The notes beneath the pieces were generated by a model, which saw nothing but the letters and a program-made list of their open reading frames with translations, was not told where the DNA came from and did not search any database. 45,000 bases of DNA from Lingula anatina (taxonomy: Eukaryota > Brachiopoda > Lingulata > Lingulida > Lingulidae): positions 42,612 to 87,611 of the forward strand of contig NW_019775909.1 in the NCBI RefSeq assembly GCF_001039355.2, in the 5' to 3' direction. The position numbers and the translations under genes are program-made. Each line of letters opens with the position of its first letter. The stretch's first letter is position 1. This document shows, in pieces, positions 34,610-45,000 of the stretch.

Positions 34610-34753
34610 AGCTTTGCGCAGTGGCGGTACCATAGCCAATGAGGTTTATCCGAGGCGTGGTTATTGCTAGTTGAAAACTATACCCAATACCCCGTGCTGA
34701 CGTCGTGAAATACCGACGGTAGCACAATTTTTGAACGCCTCTACGGGGGCTTA
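34610..34753 (+). ncRNA. U4 small nuclear RNA, copy C (full length)
   Basis: Full-length U4 starting AGCTTTGCGCAGTGGCGGTA, with kink-turn stem-loop, the central ACCCAATACCCC region, Sm site AATTTTTGA and 3' TACG hairpin. It matches copy A except A at 34735, which lies in the 3' stem. Promoter elements are intact, so it is probably expressed. Confidence 0.95.
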
Positions 34754-35072
34754 CAGCAACTTCAATCAATATCCTTTTTACCCCTTCTCTACTAATTAAA
34801 TTTATCAAATATTATTTGTTCTCTAAACCGTTATTATTGCTATATTCGTTCTCCCAACACTCGATTCCAACGTGTTAAAACGAAGATATAAGCAGCGCAA
34901 AACATTGTTTTGAACTTGTTTAAAGCAGTTTATTTCTCCCTGAGTGCATGTATGCCAACGTACACTGACGCTTCTACATTGAGGGTGTATAAGGACCAGA
35001 GTATAAACATGTGTTTATTCCTTTATATCTGTCAGTAATGGGGAAATATCACATAGTGCGATTAAGCCAGTG

Positions 35073-35075
<3 letters not shown>

Positions 35076-35108
<33 letters not shown>

Positions 35109-35118
35109 GTGTGTGCGT
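35076..35118. repeat. (GT)n microsatellite
   Basis: About 21 GT units with GC interruptions; a (CA)n-rich stretch follows at 35414-35470. Confidence 0.95.
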
Positions 35119-35920
35119 GATGTAAGCAACATGGTTTTGTGTATATCTATCTAAAACTATTATTAACAATTTAGCAAAATGTATAATGCTCTTTTCCACT
35201 TTTGTTAATATTAATTATGTGAACACGTTTAACTCTGAGTTTGCCTCTTTTGTGTGAATTTGTATTTTGTGTGTATATATATATATATTTGTGGAATAAT
35301 AAGATAAATTGACGATATTTGATTATGTTATCTGATATATTGTTATCAAAGCGCAATAAAGATGATAAGATGCAAATAATAATACGGCACCAAATGGAAA
35401 AATAGGCTCTACATCACACACACACACACACACGCGCGTGCACGTACGTGCGAACGCTCACACACACACAAGCACAAACCCTGGTTCAATTCTCAAGCAT
35501 ACATACTCAAGCATATTAACACAAACACGCCGCCCGCACACACAAAAATCCTTCTTAATTATAACTGCTTGCAGCCCAAGTAGGGCGNCTCATTTTTTGC
35601 CACTTCTTCAAACAAATTCTATTGCAATTCCCACATCTTGTCCAAATGTTCAGAAATTTTATCTTGTGAGATTTGAAAAGTATATGGATTTGTAACAAGC
35701 AGCGTTTGTACACTTTCTTACTTATTCAAAAATCATTCTTGAAAGTAAAAAAATTAAAAAATAACATTTATCTTGAGATGTAACTGTATCAGTTTAAGCT
35801 TTAAATGGTTCAAGCCTGAGGTTCTGTTCCAAACCCTAACTATTTTTTATCCCTATACTTTTGGGACAAAATTTGGGGATCATGTTATCCCACACATGTG
35901 TTCTGAGTATTACTAATTCT

Positions 35921-36400
35921 GATATCTCCTCTTAGACCACTAGAGTTAGGAAGTTAAAACCCTGGGGATTAATAGATCTATCATCAGGCATGTGCACAAG
36001 CACTTCACAATTTGTAACAGAGGGTTTGGCTGTCTGTTGGGAGTGAATGATTCTTATAATTATTTTACATAATTTTTGTAATTTCTGCTATCTCTTCCAT
36101 TTGAGTGAGGAAGTTGAAATTTAGGGAAATGGCAAACCTATCATCAAAGAAGTGCACGGGCATTTTGTAATTTTAGTGCGCCTTTGGGTAGGGCTGTCCC
36201 TGGGGGTTGGCTGATTTTAATATTCTACATTGTAGTTTCAGCTATCTCCTTCTTGGCCATTAAAATGGGGAATTTCTAAGTCTTTTTGGGATTGATAGAC
36301 CTATAAAAAGGGATGTGGAATGACCAGACATGATTTATGTGTGTATGGAGGGGGGGGGTCCTTGGGGAACGGGAGTAGGTAGATAATTCTTTTTTTTTGC
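35921..36400 (+). repeat. Degenerate tandem repeat, about 155-165-bp units, three copies
   Basis: Units start near 35921, 36087 and 36241 with gctatctcct-like words, then gaagtt, 'gatagacctatcatca', 'tgtgcac' and 'gcgcctttggg'. A related single unit is at about 29270-29360. Confidence 0.65.
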
Positions 36401-36713
36401 ACTGAACATTTTTTTCGCACATAAGTTTATGCTGTTATTATAAAGATCATTGCAAAAATCTTCCTGATAGGGCCAAGGCATTGTCATAGATAACAGAAGT
36501 ACAGAGTCCCTGAGTGTGAGCTACACTTAACAATGTGAGGATGTGCGGGGATATGTGACACCTTCTATTTCTTTTTTAAGGAAGTACAAATAACTGCTTG
36601 CCTTATTTTTTTGTACTTCTGCTGTAGATAATAAACAATAGATAATATATGTAGGCACATGTATATGATAACACTAATAAACATTTAAAATAATCTCCAT
36701 TTTAATTGTTCAC

Positions 36714-39700
36714 CTTGAGAGCAGAAATGCTTCCAAACGTCTGGTAACAAATGTTACATTCTCTCAGTGGGGTGCCTGCTGCCATTGATGACCCAGCAGA
36801 TGGCGCTGACACTGGCAAGGGACCAGCTTGTCTTGGGGCACCTGCATGGTGACTTTCCACTGAAATATATAGAAAAATAAATGTTGAGAAATATCAATTC
36901 CACAGAATATCTAACACTGTAGAATGGAGAGATGGATTTGAAGTTAATAAAGTAAGCAATTTATAGCTTAGCAAATATTTGTACAATAAGAAAAACTTTA
37001 TTTCTAAATTATCTTGATTAAAGCTGGTGTTTTCATATAGTGCGTTAATGTCTCTTTTTTTTCTATAATGGGAAACTATTATCAATTTTTCAGATGCATA
37101 ATTTAGCAATCAAGAAAATTTTGGTGTTTTTACTATTATAGTATAGAAGAAAACTATTACATAGCCAGCTTTTCATCCTTGTTGCTTCCACTCAATAGGA
37201 ATACTCCAACTTGAATAACTCCTGACTTAAAGAAATGCAGTATCTGTAAAATTCCCCGTTTTTACCCACTGAAACGACCGAGTCATTGTTCTAGTGTCTT
37301 ACCTAAGTGATAGCGCAGACTCTCCTGACCGATGCACTCCTTCCCACAAAGCTGACACTTCAAGACGCAGGATTCGGAGTGGTGCCGGTCACCATAGCCA
37401 GCCTCCTGAGTCTTTATATCATGCATTTCTATTGGCTCACTCTTGATTTCCACGCTGACATTGGCGTTGGACTTGAGAGGGTTCGGCCTATAGCCCTCCC
37501 TGCCACAGAATGCAAACACGAGACCATCTTCTCTGGAGTCACTCTGGGGACTGCGCTGCTCCAGCACCTCTGGCGCCACCTGCTGGCTCTCAGCTGACCC
37601 TTGCCTCGCCATTGCTGTAGTTGTGATTCCCTGTGACTGAACATTCTCGTAAACTGGGGCGGAGTTCACATGCTGAGGCAGAGTTCTTGTGGCTGGTGCT
37701 CCCTGTGTTGTCTGTACCAGGAGGGGCTGGGGTGGGAAGGACGCGGGGACATGTTGGACTGTACTGGAGGGATTATGCCAAACATGGGATTGTGGGATAG
37801 TATGGGTCTGGAGAAACTGAGCAGAGGATGATGGGATATGCTGGCTGTGGGTTGCTGGGATAGGTTGAGGTAAGGATGTGGATACATTAAGAGATGAGCC
37901 TTGGCAATGAGGAGTCGACCACTGGGAGGTAGGCGTGCCACTCGGCCCCTGTTTGACCAAAGACTGGACACCAGTTCCTCTGGCGCCCTCTTCGTGCTCA
38001 CTCAACATTTGTTGAATGCTCTCCAATGACGTCTGCCCATCTGTGGCATCTATCAGGCTGAGATCGTTCTTCTCCAGTAGCACCAGGGCCCCCGGCGGAA
38101 TCTTGGCAAGCCTTTCCAGACTGGCAATATGAGCTTTGGAGCGCAGATGTTTGGCAAGATGGCCGTGGATGCGGAAGGCTATATTACAGTCCTCACACCT
38201 GAAGGGGCGTGGGTTATCGGTCGTCGGGGTACCAAATTGCCTGTTAATGGAGTGAGACTTGTGGTGACTCTCTGACCTTTGGTGTTTCTGAAGGTGACCC
38301 AAGGTGCGGAAGGAGATAGAGCAGTCGTCACATTTGTGTGGGCGCTCTATGGCGTGGATGTTCTTGTGTAGGGTCAGCTGGTGTTGCTGTGGAAAGCTCT
38401 TGTTACAAACAGCGCACACATATTTACCATCAACCAAGGAGTCAGAGTTATCAATGACTTGACCAGGGATGGGCACTATCTCGTAGGGGGCCTTGTTGTC
38501 TCCACTCACATAGGTGACCTGTGACGATGAAGTCTGACACTTGGCCTTGCTCTCAGAAGGTTGCCTCTCTGGGTTCAATGTTGGTGAAAGAGGTGATGTT
38601 GCCACCACCGCTATGTCTGAAACCATTGTCTGTAACTTCTGCACAGATGATTTCTTCTCATCGTGCATGCTGAGGTCAATGGGCTGGTCGTGTGATCCCA
38701 GGTCATGTGTTCCTGCATCTCCCGTCCGCGTTCCGCTGTCATCCAGTGTTTGTGCCATGGCGGAACCTGGAGCGAACTGTGACAATAACTTCTGAGAAAC
38801 CGCCACGTGGACCAACTGTTGCATGCTGGGAGGCAAGTTGTTTGACGTGGTGGCTGGGATAACAACCGCACCATGACCCAGCTTTCCTGTAGAAACCAAA
38901 TGATTACTGTGGAGAAGTCTCCCGCTGTGTGTGGCCATTGTGGACACAGGATGATGTATAGTGGTCAGCGAACTGGACACCTGTTGACCTTGACCTACAC
39001 TGTTACTGGGCACTGGACAACTGCCCACAGAGGAAGACAAAGAAAACGCTGAGGCATGATAAGGATATAGCTGATGTCCAGAACCCCCAGTGCGGAGTGG
39101 ACTCCTGGAACTGACCACCGGACTCGGCAGGGGGACGGGGATGAACTTGTAAGAAGAACCGTCTCCTGGGGTTACTGGCGATTCCAGTCCGTATGGGTAG
39201 ATGGGAGGTGCAAACCCAGACATCAGGGCCAGGTCACTGCCACTGCTTTGCTGCACTGTGTGGAGGGGCAGGTTGCTGGGGGGAACAGGCCGTCTGTGGG
39301 GGCTCTGAAAGGAAAAATGTCCTATGATATAGCTTTATTGTAATATGAAAATTATTCCTTGATTATTTCATATGGTCTTTTATGACTTAAATATAATTCT
39401 AGCAACCCAACATCAAATTTGGCACATTTACAAAGGTTAAACCAATTAAATTAAAAAAAAGGGATCACTGACAACTAGGCAAGTTACAAGGCAAAGAGTT
39501 TTGAAAATTTCATAATACTAATAATGATAATAATAATAATAATAATTTTGAAAAATTTCACCTCAGCATCAGGAATGCCCTGTCTGAAAGAACTTTAAAT
39601 GTTTTCCATTCTTCACAAGCTCTTTTGGTTTTCAAACCAACCATCAACACACACTACTGATTCACTAGTAGTATTCTAAGCTGTTATCAACTGAACACAA

Positions 39701-41579
39701 CAATTTATTTAACACTGACAATACGATTTAGTTAAAGCTGACAGTGCACAAAATAGTTTTTTTTCATAATTTGTTTTTAGTGCTATAATCCTTTCCACTA
39801 AGTTAAAGGACAATTAGTCACAGAATTTTCCATATATTGCATCAACTGCAAAAAGTACACTGTGGTCACAGTGTGGTGACATTATAAAAATGCCAAAGCC
39901 TGATGCAGGTGATGACTGTTTGCATAGACACAGCGTGTCTGGACAAATAATCAAGATGATTTCAAAAAGAAACCTACCTCATTACCAAACGAAGTAAAAC
40001 ACAGAAAAATATGAAGTGGAACAAATAACACGAATGCACTTCGGCATGGGCCAAGTATCATCAAAATACATGCAAAAGAAAAATCTGTAACTCTCATGAA
40101 AATAATTCAGTCATGCTGATTTTTGTGGGTATCTGAGAATCAGAAGTTAAGTGGCTTTCATTTAATGGTCAACATAATCACCACCATTTTAAAGTAACAT
40201 GGATAATCAGAAGATGTGACTAACAAAAGTCTCTAAGCCCATAGTTGTTGAAAGTCACACAACCTTGAAAATGCCAATACATGGGAAATGAACATTCCAC
40301 AAAAGAAAGCATATTACTTCAACAAAAATAATCTGATGATGGTGGTTTTTAACTGGTTTTTAGTAATATCCATCCGTCCTGTAAGAGTTTATTATTCAGC
40401 CATTAATATATAAATATAAAATTCATATAAAACGGAAATTGGACTGCTATTCGGGTTACAAATTATAAATAAATAAATTATAAATTTCCATTTTTGTTGT
40501 TAAAATAAGACACAGCAGATGGGTAAAAACTCTTTAAAAACCTTTTAGATCCCTTAAAAGTTAAAAGCCTGCAGTTGCTCGGTAAAAATTTGTAAGTTTG
40601 AAGACAATACGTCAATTGGTTTTCCACTTTATTAGTTATCTGTATTGTTGAAAAAAAGCACAACTTCGAGAAAAAATAGCCCCATCAAGCTGATTTTAAA
40701 ACTGGAACTGTATTTTATGAATATTCATCAGCTTTATTAAGTTTAATGAAAATTGAAATATACATACAAACAGTTTAGAAGTCAGAGCATAACAAACATT
40801 TATGCTGGATGGAGATGGTAATGGCATGGACAGATGCAATGATCAGAATATATATATATATATATACAGATTCATACATTTCTATATATTTAAAAAGATA
40901 TTGTTGTACTTTAATTTCTGCAGACACGAAGCCCAGGTATTCAACATGGCCAGGTGTATAGACCTTCTGGCTCAGTAAAATACCTCAACTTATAAAATAT
41001 GAATGGTATTTTTCATTCCATAATGATATTTTATATGGCTTTTACCTTCGTAAGCCACCACAAGTTACTTAACTATTCAGACTTCTCAAATGCCCTGACC
41101 AAATTATTTTTGACTGGGAAGTATTTTCAATATCACACTATTTACTTGCTGGCAGGAAAGCTGTGAATCCCTTACATGCAACTTATATTGTTATCTTTTC
41201 AATTTAATATCAAAGTGAATATTTTGATTTATCGTGTTAAATTATACTGACATTTTCAAATCAAACCGGAAGAAAAAGGTTGAAATGTTATGATCTTCTT
41301 TCCAAATAAAGACCCAGTATTGAAATCCATTTTCTCATGATCTCACTGCACAATCTTTACATTTAAAATTACAAAGTTTAACTACCCACATGGCAAGTTT
41401 AATACATGCAGCCATAGCTGAAGTGAGGACAAAGAAGACTGCCTTCTCTCTTAAATCAAGGCCACATGCGACCACATGAATCTTATTACACCTTTCCTAA
41501 AATTAAAACAAACCTATGCTTTAGTTATGTGTATTGTGCATTGCATCCTGGCCTAAAAATGCACAGTACTGAAGTCTTA

Positions 41580-41623
<44 letters not shown>

Positions 41624-42931
41624 AGGCTGCCGGATTTGGCTTACCAATTTAACCTTTCTGAATGCTACGCAATGCCAGAAGGTTATTAAAAAATAAGAAG
41701 TAATTTTAACTAAATACATTACAGTTTCATTTCCAGAATTTTTCTTAGAAAAATGTATCACTTACTGACTTACTGGATGGGTTTCACTTGGAGTTCTTTT
41801 TAAATAAAGTTTAACATATATATTTTTACAAATTATCTACTATATTTTGTCCTGCAATTCTGTCCATAGTTAACACAGAGATGGTATACTCATAAAAAAA
41901 GAACTAAATCCAATTTTTTCATTCTCTCTCTTTGTTGTTCTACTCCTGGTGTATGTACTTTTACCTTGCTATTTGATCTGTGTCATTATACCTGTACTTC
42001 AGTCTACTGGTACAATAGAATGGTACAGGTTACCTGGTGAAATTTACTCAATTAAATCAACTGATAACTTTAAAGAAGAGTTATATCTATTTAGCGTATC
42101 TTGTCTTTCTTGTAATTTGTTTTAGATGAAAATGTGGTTGCTTTGTTAATTAATTAATTTGTTTATTCTTATAACTTTTTTGAAAAAAAAAGATCCAGAA
42201 TTATTAATACTTCTAGGTCAGAGCTATGGAACCTATGATGGTCAACACTTTAACCTTTTAAGGTCGAAATTCTCTTCTGTGATGCTAATCAGTTTTAAAA
42301 TTAGTCAGTTTAATCTAGGAATTTCCTGAAATATCAAACCACTCAAATTTATCATTTTTAAATTAAATGATAAACACTGAGCACACTATTCCAACCATCC
42401 TTCTAGCATTTTGTGACTGAATGTTTATGCTTCTTTCTGTTGTCAAAACTGGATTATTTGAATGAGACTGTTCTATGAAACCTAAGAATTTGTACACAAG
42501 TGTGCTCATATCCGCTTTACAGATAGCCGAGTGTAACTTTGAGAAAGTTCCTGCAGCTACAGAACAACCAAATTTTTGACAGCTATCAGAACCTGTTCTA
42601 GGCAGAGGAACCTGCCCTAGCATATAGGTCTATTAAATAGAATTGGAATGCCTTTAAACAGTGCAAGACTTAAGACTGTGATAGTCAAATATGAATTTTA
42701 AATAAAATACTTGGTTGTGACTTGTGTTACATTGAAGAAATGGAGGTTTGTTGAGCTAGGCAGAGATCACTGACACAGGACTGGGAACATTTTTAATACA
42801 GTTATCACAGACAGCTAAGAATCAAACTTTTATAGGTTGATAGCCTCAATATATTTTTCTCTTTCTATGTCATCTCCCTAGTTATCACCATGGGTAGAGC
42901 ACTTTTCCTAAATGAATTAAACAGATACTTT

Positions 42932-42979
<48 letters not shown>

Positions 42980-44031
42980 AGAGCACATCCAGTTTTAATA
43001 GACTTGTGTGAAGATTATTTTTTCTATAGCTACTTTTATTTGTCTGGTCTTATCAGCCAATATTTCATCTGCTTGCAGTCAGACTTCATCAGATATTACA
43101 AATATAAGTAGCTATAGAAAAAAGAATCTCCACTGGTCTATTACAATAACATAGCTAATGAAACTGTTTTTACAGTTGATATAAGGTCTTCATGGGTCTG
43201 TTTAATCCTAATAAAATCTCACCTCTCTGGGAAATATTATTATGATTCAAAATGGTTCATTGGGTGAAAATTATCAATCTTTCAGAAATAAAATTGTCAT
43301 TTTTAGTTCTAATGTTGATTTTTTTTTTTTACTTTTTGTATATTTTTATTTTGGGGAGGGGGGGGGGTGCCCATTCATGGGTCTTTGACCCTTTAGGCAA
43401 AACCTTTTGGGTAAAATTTTAATTTTTCCATTTTTTAAAGTGATGTTGTACTAATTTTTCCATTTTTTAAAGTGATGTACATAGTTGCTTTAATTATGAT
43501 CTTTTAAGTTCTTGTATATAATTTTGTACTCAATAAAGTCATTCAAATCAAATCAAAATTTTCAAATTGCTAAATATGATATATTTTTTAACACTAGTAG
43601 CATTTGTAATGTATTTGCTGTATAAAACTAAAGCCTGCTTTTCAGTTTGGCTGATACCTCTCTATGATAATGTTTTAATTTAAGAAATCTGTGCCTTGAA
43701 AAAAAAAAAAAAACAGTATCTGTAACATTCACAAAACATGACTACTTTGAATTTTTTAAATTATCATCATAACTACCTTTTGTGGACTTCCACCGGCACC
43801 CTCTAGATCCTTTCTCTTCTGTCCCCGGCGCCGTCTCTCCACCACTCCTCCCTCCGATGTTGTCATAAACGACCTCTCTCCGTCGTATTGATGAATGGCG
43901 CGTATACGATACGTGTCCACCATGGCGGCCCCCTGGGGCGCGGGCTGTGAGGAGGAGGCATGGGACAGCTGCAGACTGACCGCACCACTGCGTCCACACA
44001 GACGGTCTGCTGGGTAGTAATAAGGAAACAT
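36714..44031 (-). CDS. C2H2 zinc-finger transcription factor, Schnurri/ZAS-like, 3'-incomplete
   Basis: Exons in transcript order: 44031-43777, 39304-37303, 36859-36714; donors and acceptors agree in phase (0, then 1). The ATG at 44031 has context gaccATGt and an in-frame stop upstream. About 801 residues are visible and the frame continues past 36714. A PIDLS motif (about 293-297), the CtBP corepressor-binding type, lies in a Ser/Pro-rich region. Fingers: KYVCAVC (382-402), HKCDDC (410-432), FRCEDC...HLAKHLRSKAH (455-477), a fourth split by an intron (C735, C738, H751, H756) and the start of a fifth (CNICYQTF). The third finger's H-x5-H spacing, the FRIHGHLAKHLRSKAH block, and the following IDATDGQTSLESI resemble the C-terminal triple-finger cluster of Drosophila Schnurri and nematode SMA-9, cofactors of BMP/Smad repression. 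Family link from memory; function inferred. Confidence 0.82.
41582..41622. repeat. Poly(A) tract, about 40 nt
   Basis: Uninterrupted A-run in the zinc-finger gene intron. Confidence 0.95.
42000..42125 (+). mobile_element. 3' remnant of a non-LTR retrotransposon (LINE) reverse-transcriptase ORF
   Basis: The plus-strand frame reads EWYRLPGEIYSIKSTDNFKE and continues to a stop. This resembles the W-N-x-L-P...S-x-N-x-F-K end common to many LINE reverse transcriptases. Only about 42 codons remain. Confidence 0.55.
42932..42975. repeat. (TC)n(TA)n microsatellite
   Basis: About 16 TC units followed by 6 TA units. Confidence 0.95.
43421..43530 (+). repeat. 26-bp duplication and retroposon-like tail
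   Basis: aatttttccattttttaaag plus tgatgt occurs at 43421 and 43453. It is followed by tgtactcaataaagtcattc and an ATCAA-repeat tail, which looks like the 3' end of a retroposon. Confidence 0.4.
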
Positions 44032-45000
44032 GGTCAAGATTCGGAACAATATTCAGTTCTTAAGGTTTTGTTAATTGTCTTGTATTGGGAACAGTAGGTC
44101 GACCTTCTATTTTCTCCACATAAGTCAAGGCTGCCACCACAATAGCCACCAGCCACATCCAAAATAATACAAAAATCATTCAGTCATTCAGTTTTTTTTT
44201 AAAAATATCCTAGCCAAAGTGATCAATTTCTCCTGTCCCTTCTTCCCTGCTCATACATAAAGTGTCAGGTCAATGTAAAGTTCAGTTGCCACACGCTACG
44301 CACTGGCACTGCTGTGCTCACGACTTCATAACATTTCCCAGAAATCTCCTTAACAAATCGCATGGACCTAGCCAGCTACTGGGGAAATACAAGTTCTTCT
44401 GGCCTTAACACTGGAGCCAAAATACTGGCGACTACGCTGCCAAGACTAGTGCTAATACTGAGGCCAATTAGTGCGCTGTCTCTAGTTTATCTCTCTAGCT
44501 AGAACAACTGTGCCGAAAGTGGCAAGAATTTTAATAAATACAGGAACCTTGTGAATAATGCATACGGATACTGGTAGCTTGGGTCTGGTAAATCAAGGAA
44601 CAAATATGGAGAAACTTCCAATATCTTTGTCTATATTTTATTTTTAGTTGATAATAAAGGAAATTGGGTGCCTCCACCATATAATTAATATAAGAAAATT
44701 ATGTCTTATCAAGTTGTAGGCTTTTTTCATGAAGTCAGTTAGAATAAAATTCCAGGATCTTCTGTTAACTTAATATTTGATAAGCCTGGAGAAGAACACT
44801 TTGGAAATCTTGAAATTTGTTGCCTACTTTGTCCGTATATGAAAATTAGTTTTCAAAATCTTGATGAAGCATTATGGTAGCAAGTACGATCCGATCCTAT
44901 GCTAAGATATTTGTTTAAATAATAATAATAAACATTCTCTCTCTCTTTTTTTCTTTTTTCTTTCTTTCTTTCTTTTTTTTTTTGGGGGGGGGGATATTTT
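44032..45000. other. Upstream flank of the zinc-finger gene
   Basis: Expected to hold 5'UTR or upstream exons on the minus strand. I could not fix any. It ends in a T-rich run and G-tract (44938-44994). Confidence 0.4.

Larger units (their letters stand above)
34228..34753 (+). repeat. U4-bearing segmental repeat, copy C (5'-truncated)
   Basis: Shares about 380 bp upstream of U4 plus the gene itself with copies A and B, from ggttttctatcctttg onward. Confidence 0.9.
33825..36713. other. Intergenic or intronic region between the Kv and zinc-finger genes
   Basis: Contains U4 copy C, (GT)n at 35076-35118, (CA)n and related repeats at 35414-35470, an N at 35587, and the degenerate tandem repeats at 35921-36400. 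Further exons of the zinc-finger gene may lie here, but I could not identify one. Confidence 0.5.
39305..43776 (-). other. First visible intron of the zinc-finger gene, about 4.5 kb
   Basis: AT-rich. It contains short (AAT)n near 39530, (TA)n at 40848-40866, poly(A) at 41582-41622, a LINE fragment at 42000-42125, (TC)n(TA)n at 42932-42975 and a 26-bp duplication at 43421-43478. No other exon seen. Confidence 0.65.

Noticed and set aside
35480-35500. tRNA B-box-like word ggttcaattct
   Set aside because: It lies in a CA-rich simple-sequence region with no acceptor or anticodon stem.
1-45000. CRISPR arrays, operons, bacterial insertion sequences
   Set aside because: The DNA is intron-bearing animal sequence; the tandem repeats are minisatellites without spacers.

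Overview
The window is animal nuclear DNA: intron-rich genes with GT/AG splice sites, AATAAA signals, Sm-class snRNA genes, many microsatellites and several families of short inverted-terminus repeats. The AT-rich intergenic DNA, frequent 'tacatgta' words, and the mix of an invertebrate-type organic anion transporter, an astakine/prokineticin-type secreted protein and a Schnurri-type zinc-finger protein suggest a marine invertebrate, most likely a lophotrochozoan such as a mollusc. That placement is an inference; no ribosomal or mitochondrial marker is present to settle it. Three single N bases (21871, 27300, 35587) look like compressed assembly gaps; the first two sit in tandem repeats.

Layout. 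(1) 190-6354 (+): the last ten visible exons of an organic anion transporter (SLCO/OATP) whose 5' part lies left of the window. (2) 11014-12498 (-): two coding exons of an unrecognised 212-residue basic protein. (3) 16594-20103 (+): a complete four-exon gene, with TATA box and AATAAA, for a 189-residue secreted protein with two prokineticin/astakine-type cysteine domains. (4) 27451-28007 (-): a two-exon gene for a 73-residue secreted ten-cysteine peptide resembling the insect cytokine Diedel, probably with a 5'UTR exon near 28166. (5) 30651-33106 (+): a two-coding-exon voltage-gated K+ channel, Shaw/Kv3-like in its T1 domain but atypical in S4 and S6. (6) 36714-44031 (-): three exons of a C2H2 zinc-finger gene resembling the C-terminal finger cluster of Schnurri, with a PIDLS corepressor motif; it continues left past 36714.

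Non-coding genes and repeats. A segment carrying a U4 snRNA gene with a conserved PSE-like element and TATA box is present three times: 14168-15092 (-), 23300-24149 (+, U4 truncated at 59 nt) and 34228-34753 (+). The first two form an inverted pair around the secreted two-domain gene. Four families of short inverted-terminus elements recur. One of them supplies the last codons and stop of the K+ channel. The remaining intergenic DNA is mostly simple repeats, two minisatellites (30-bp and 68-bp units), degenerate duplications and a LINE reverse-transcriptase remnant.

The genes do not form a pathway; this is an ordinary animal gene neighbourhood. The most notable content is the small hidden Diedel-like gene, the exon-duplicated two-domain secreted protein, and splice sites or termini reshaped by local duplication or transposon insertion (SLCO acceptor, Kv donor, Kv stop).
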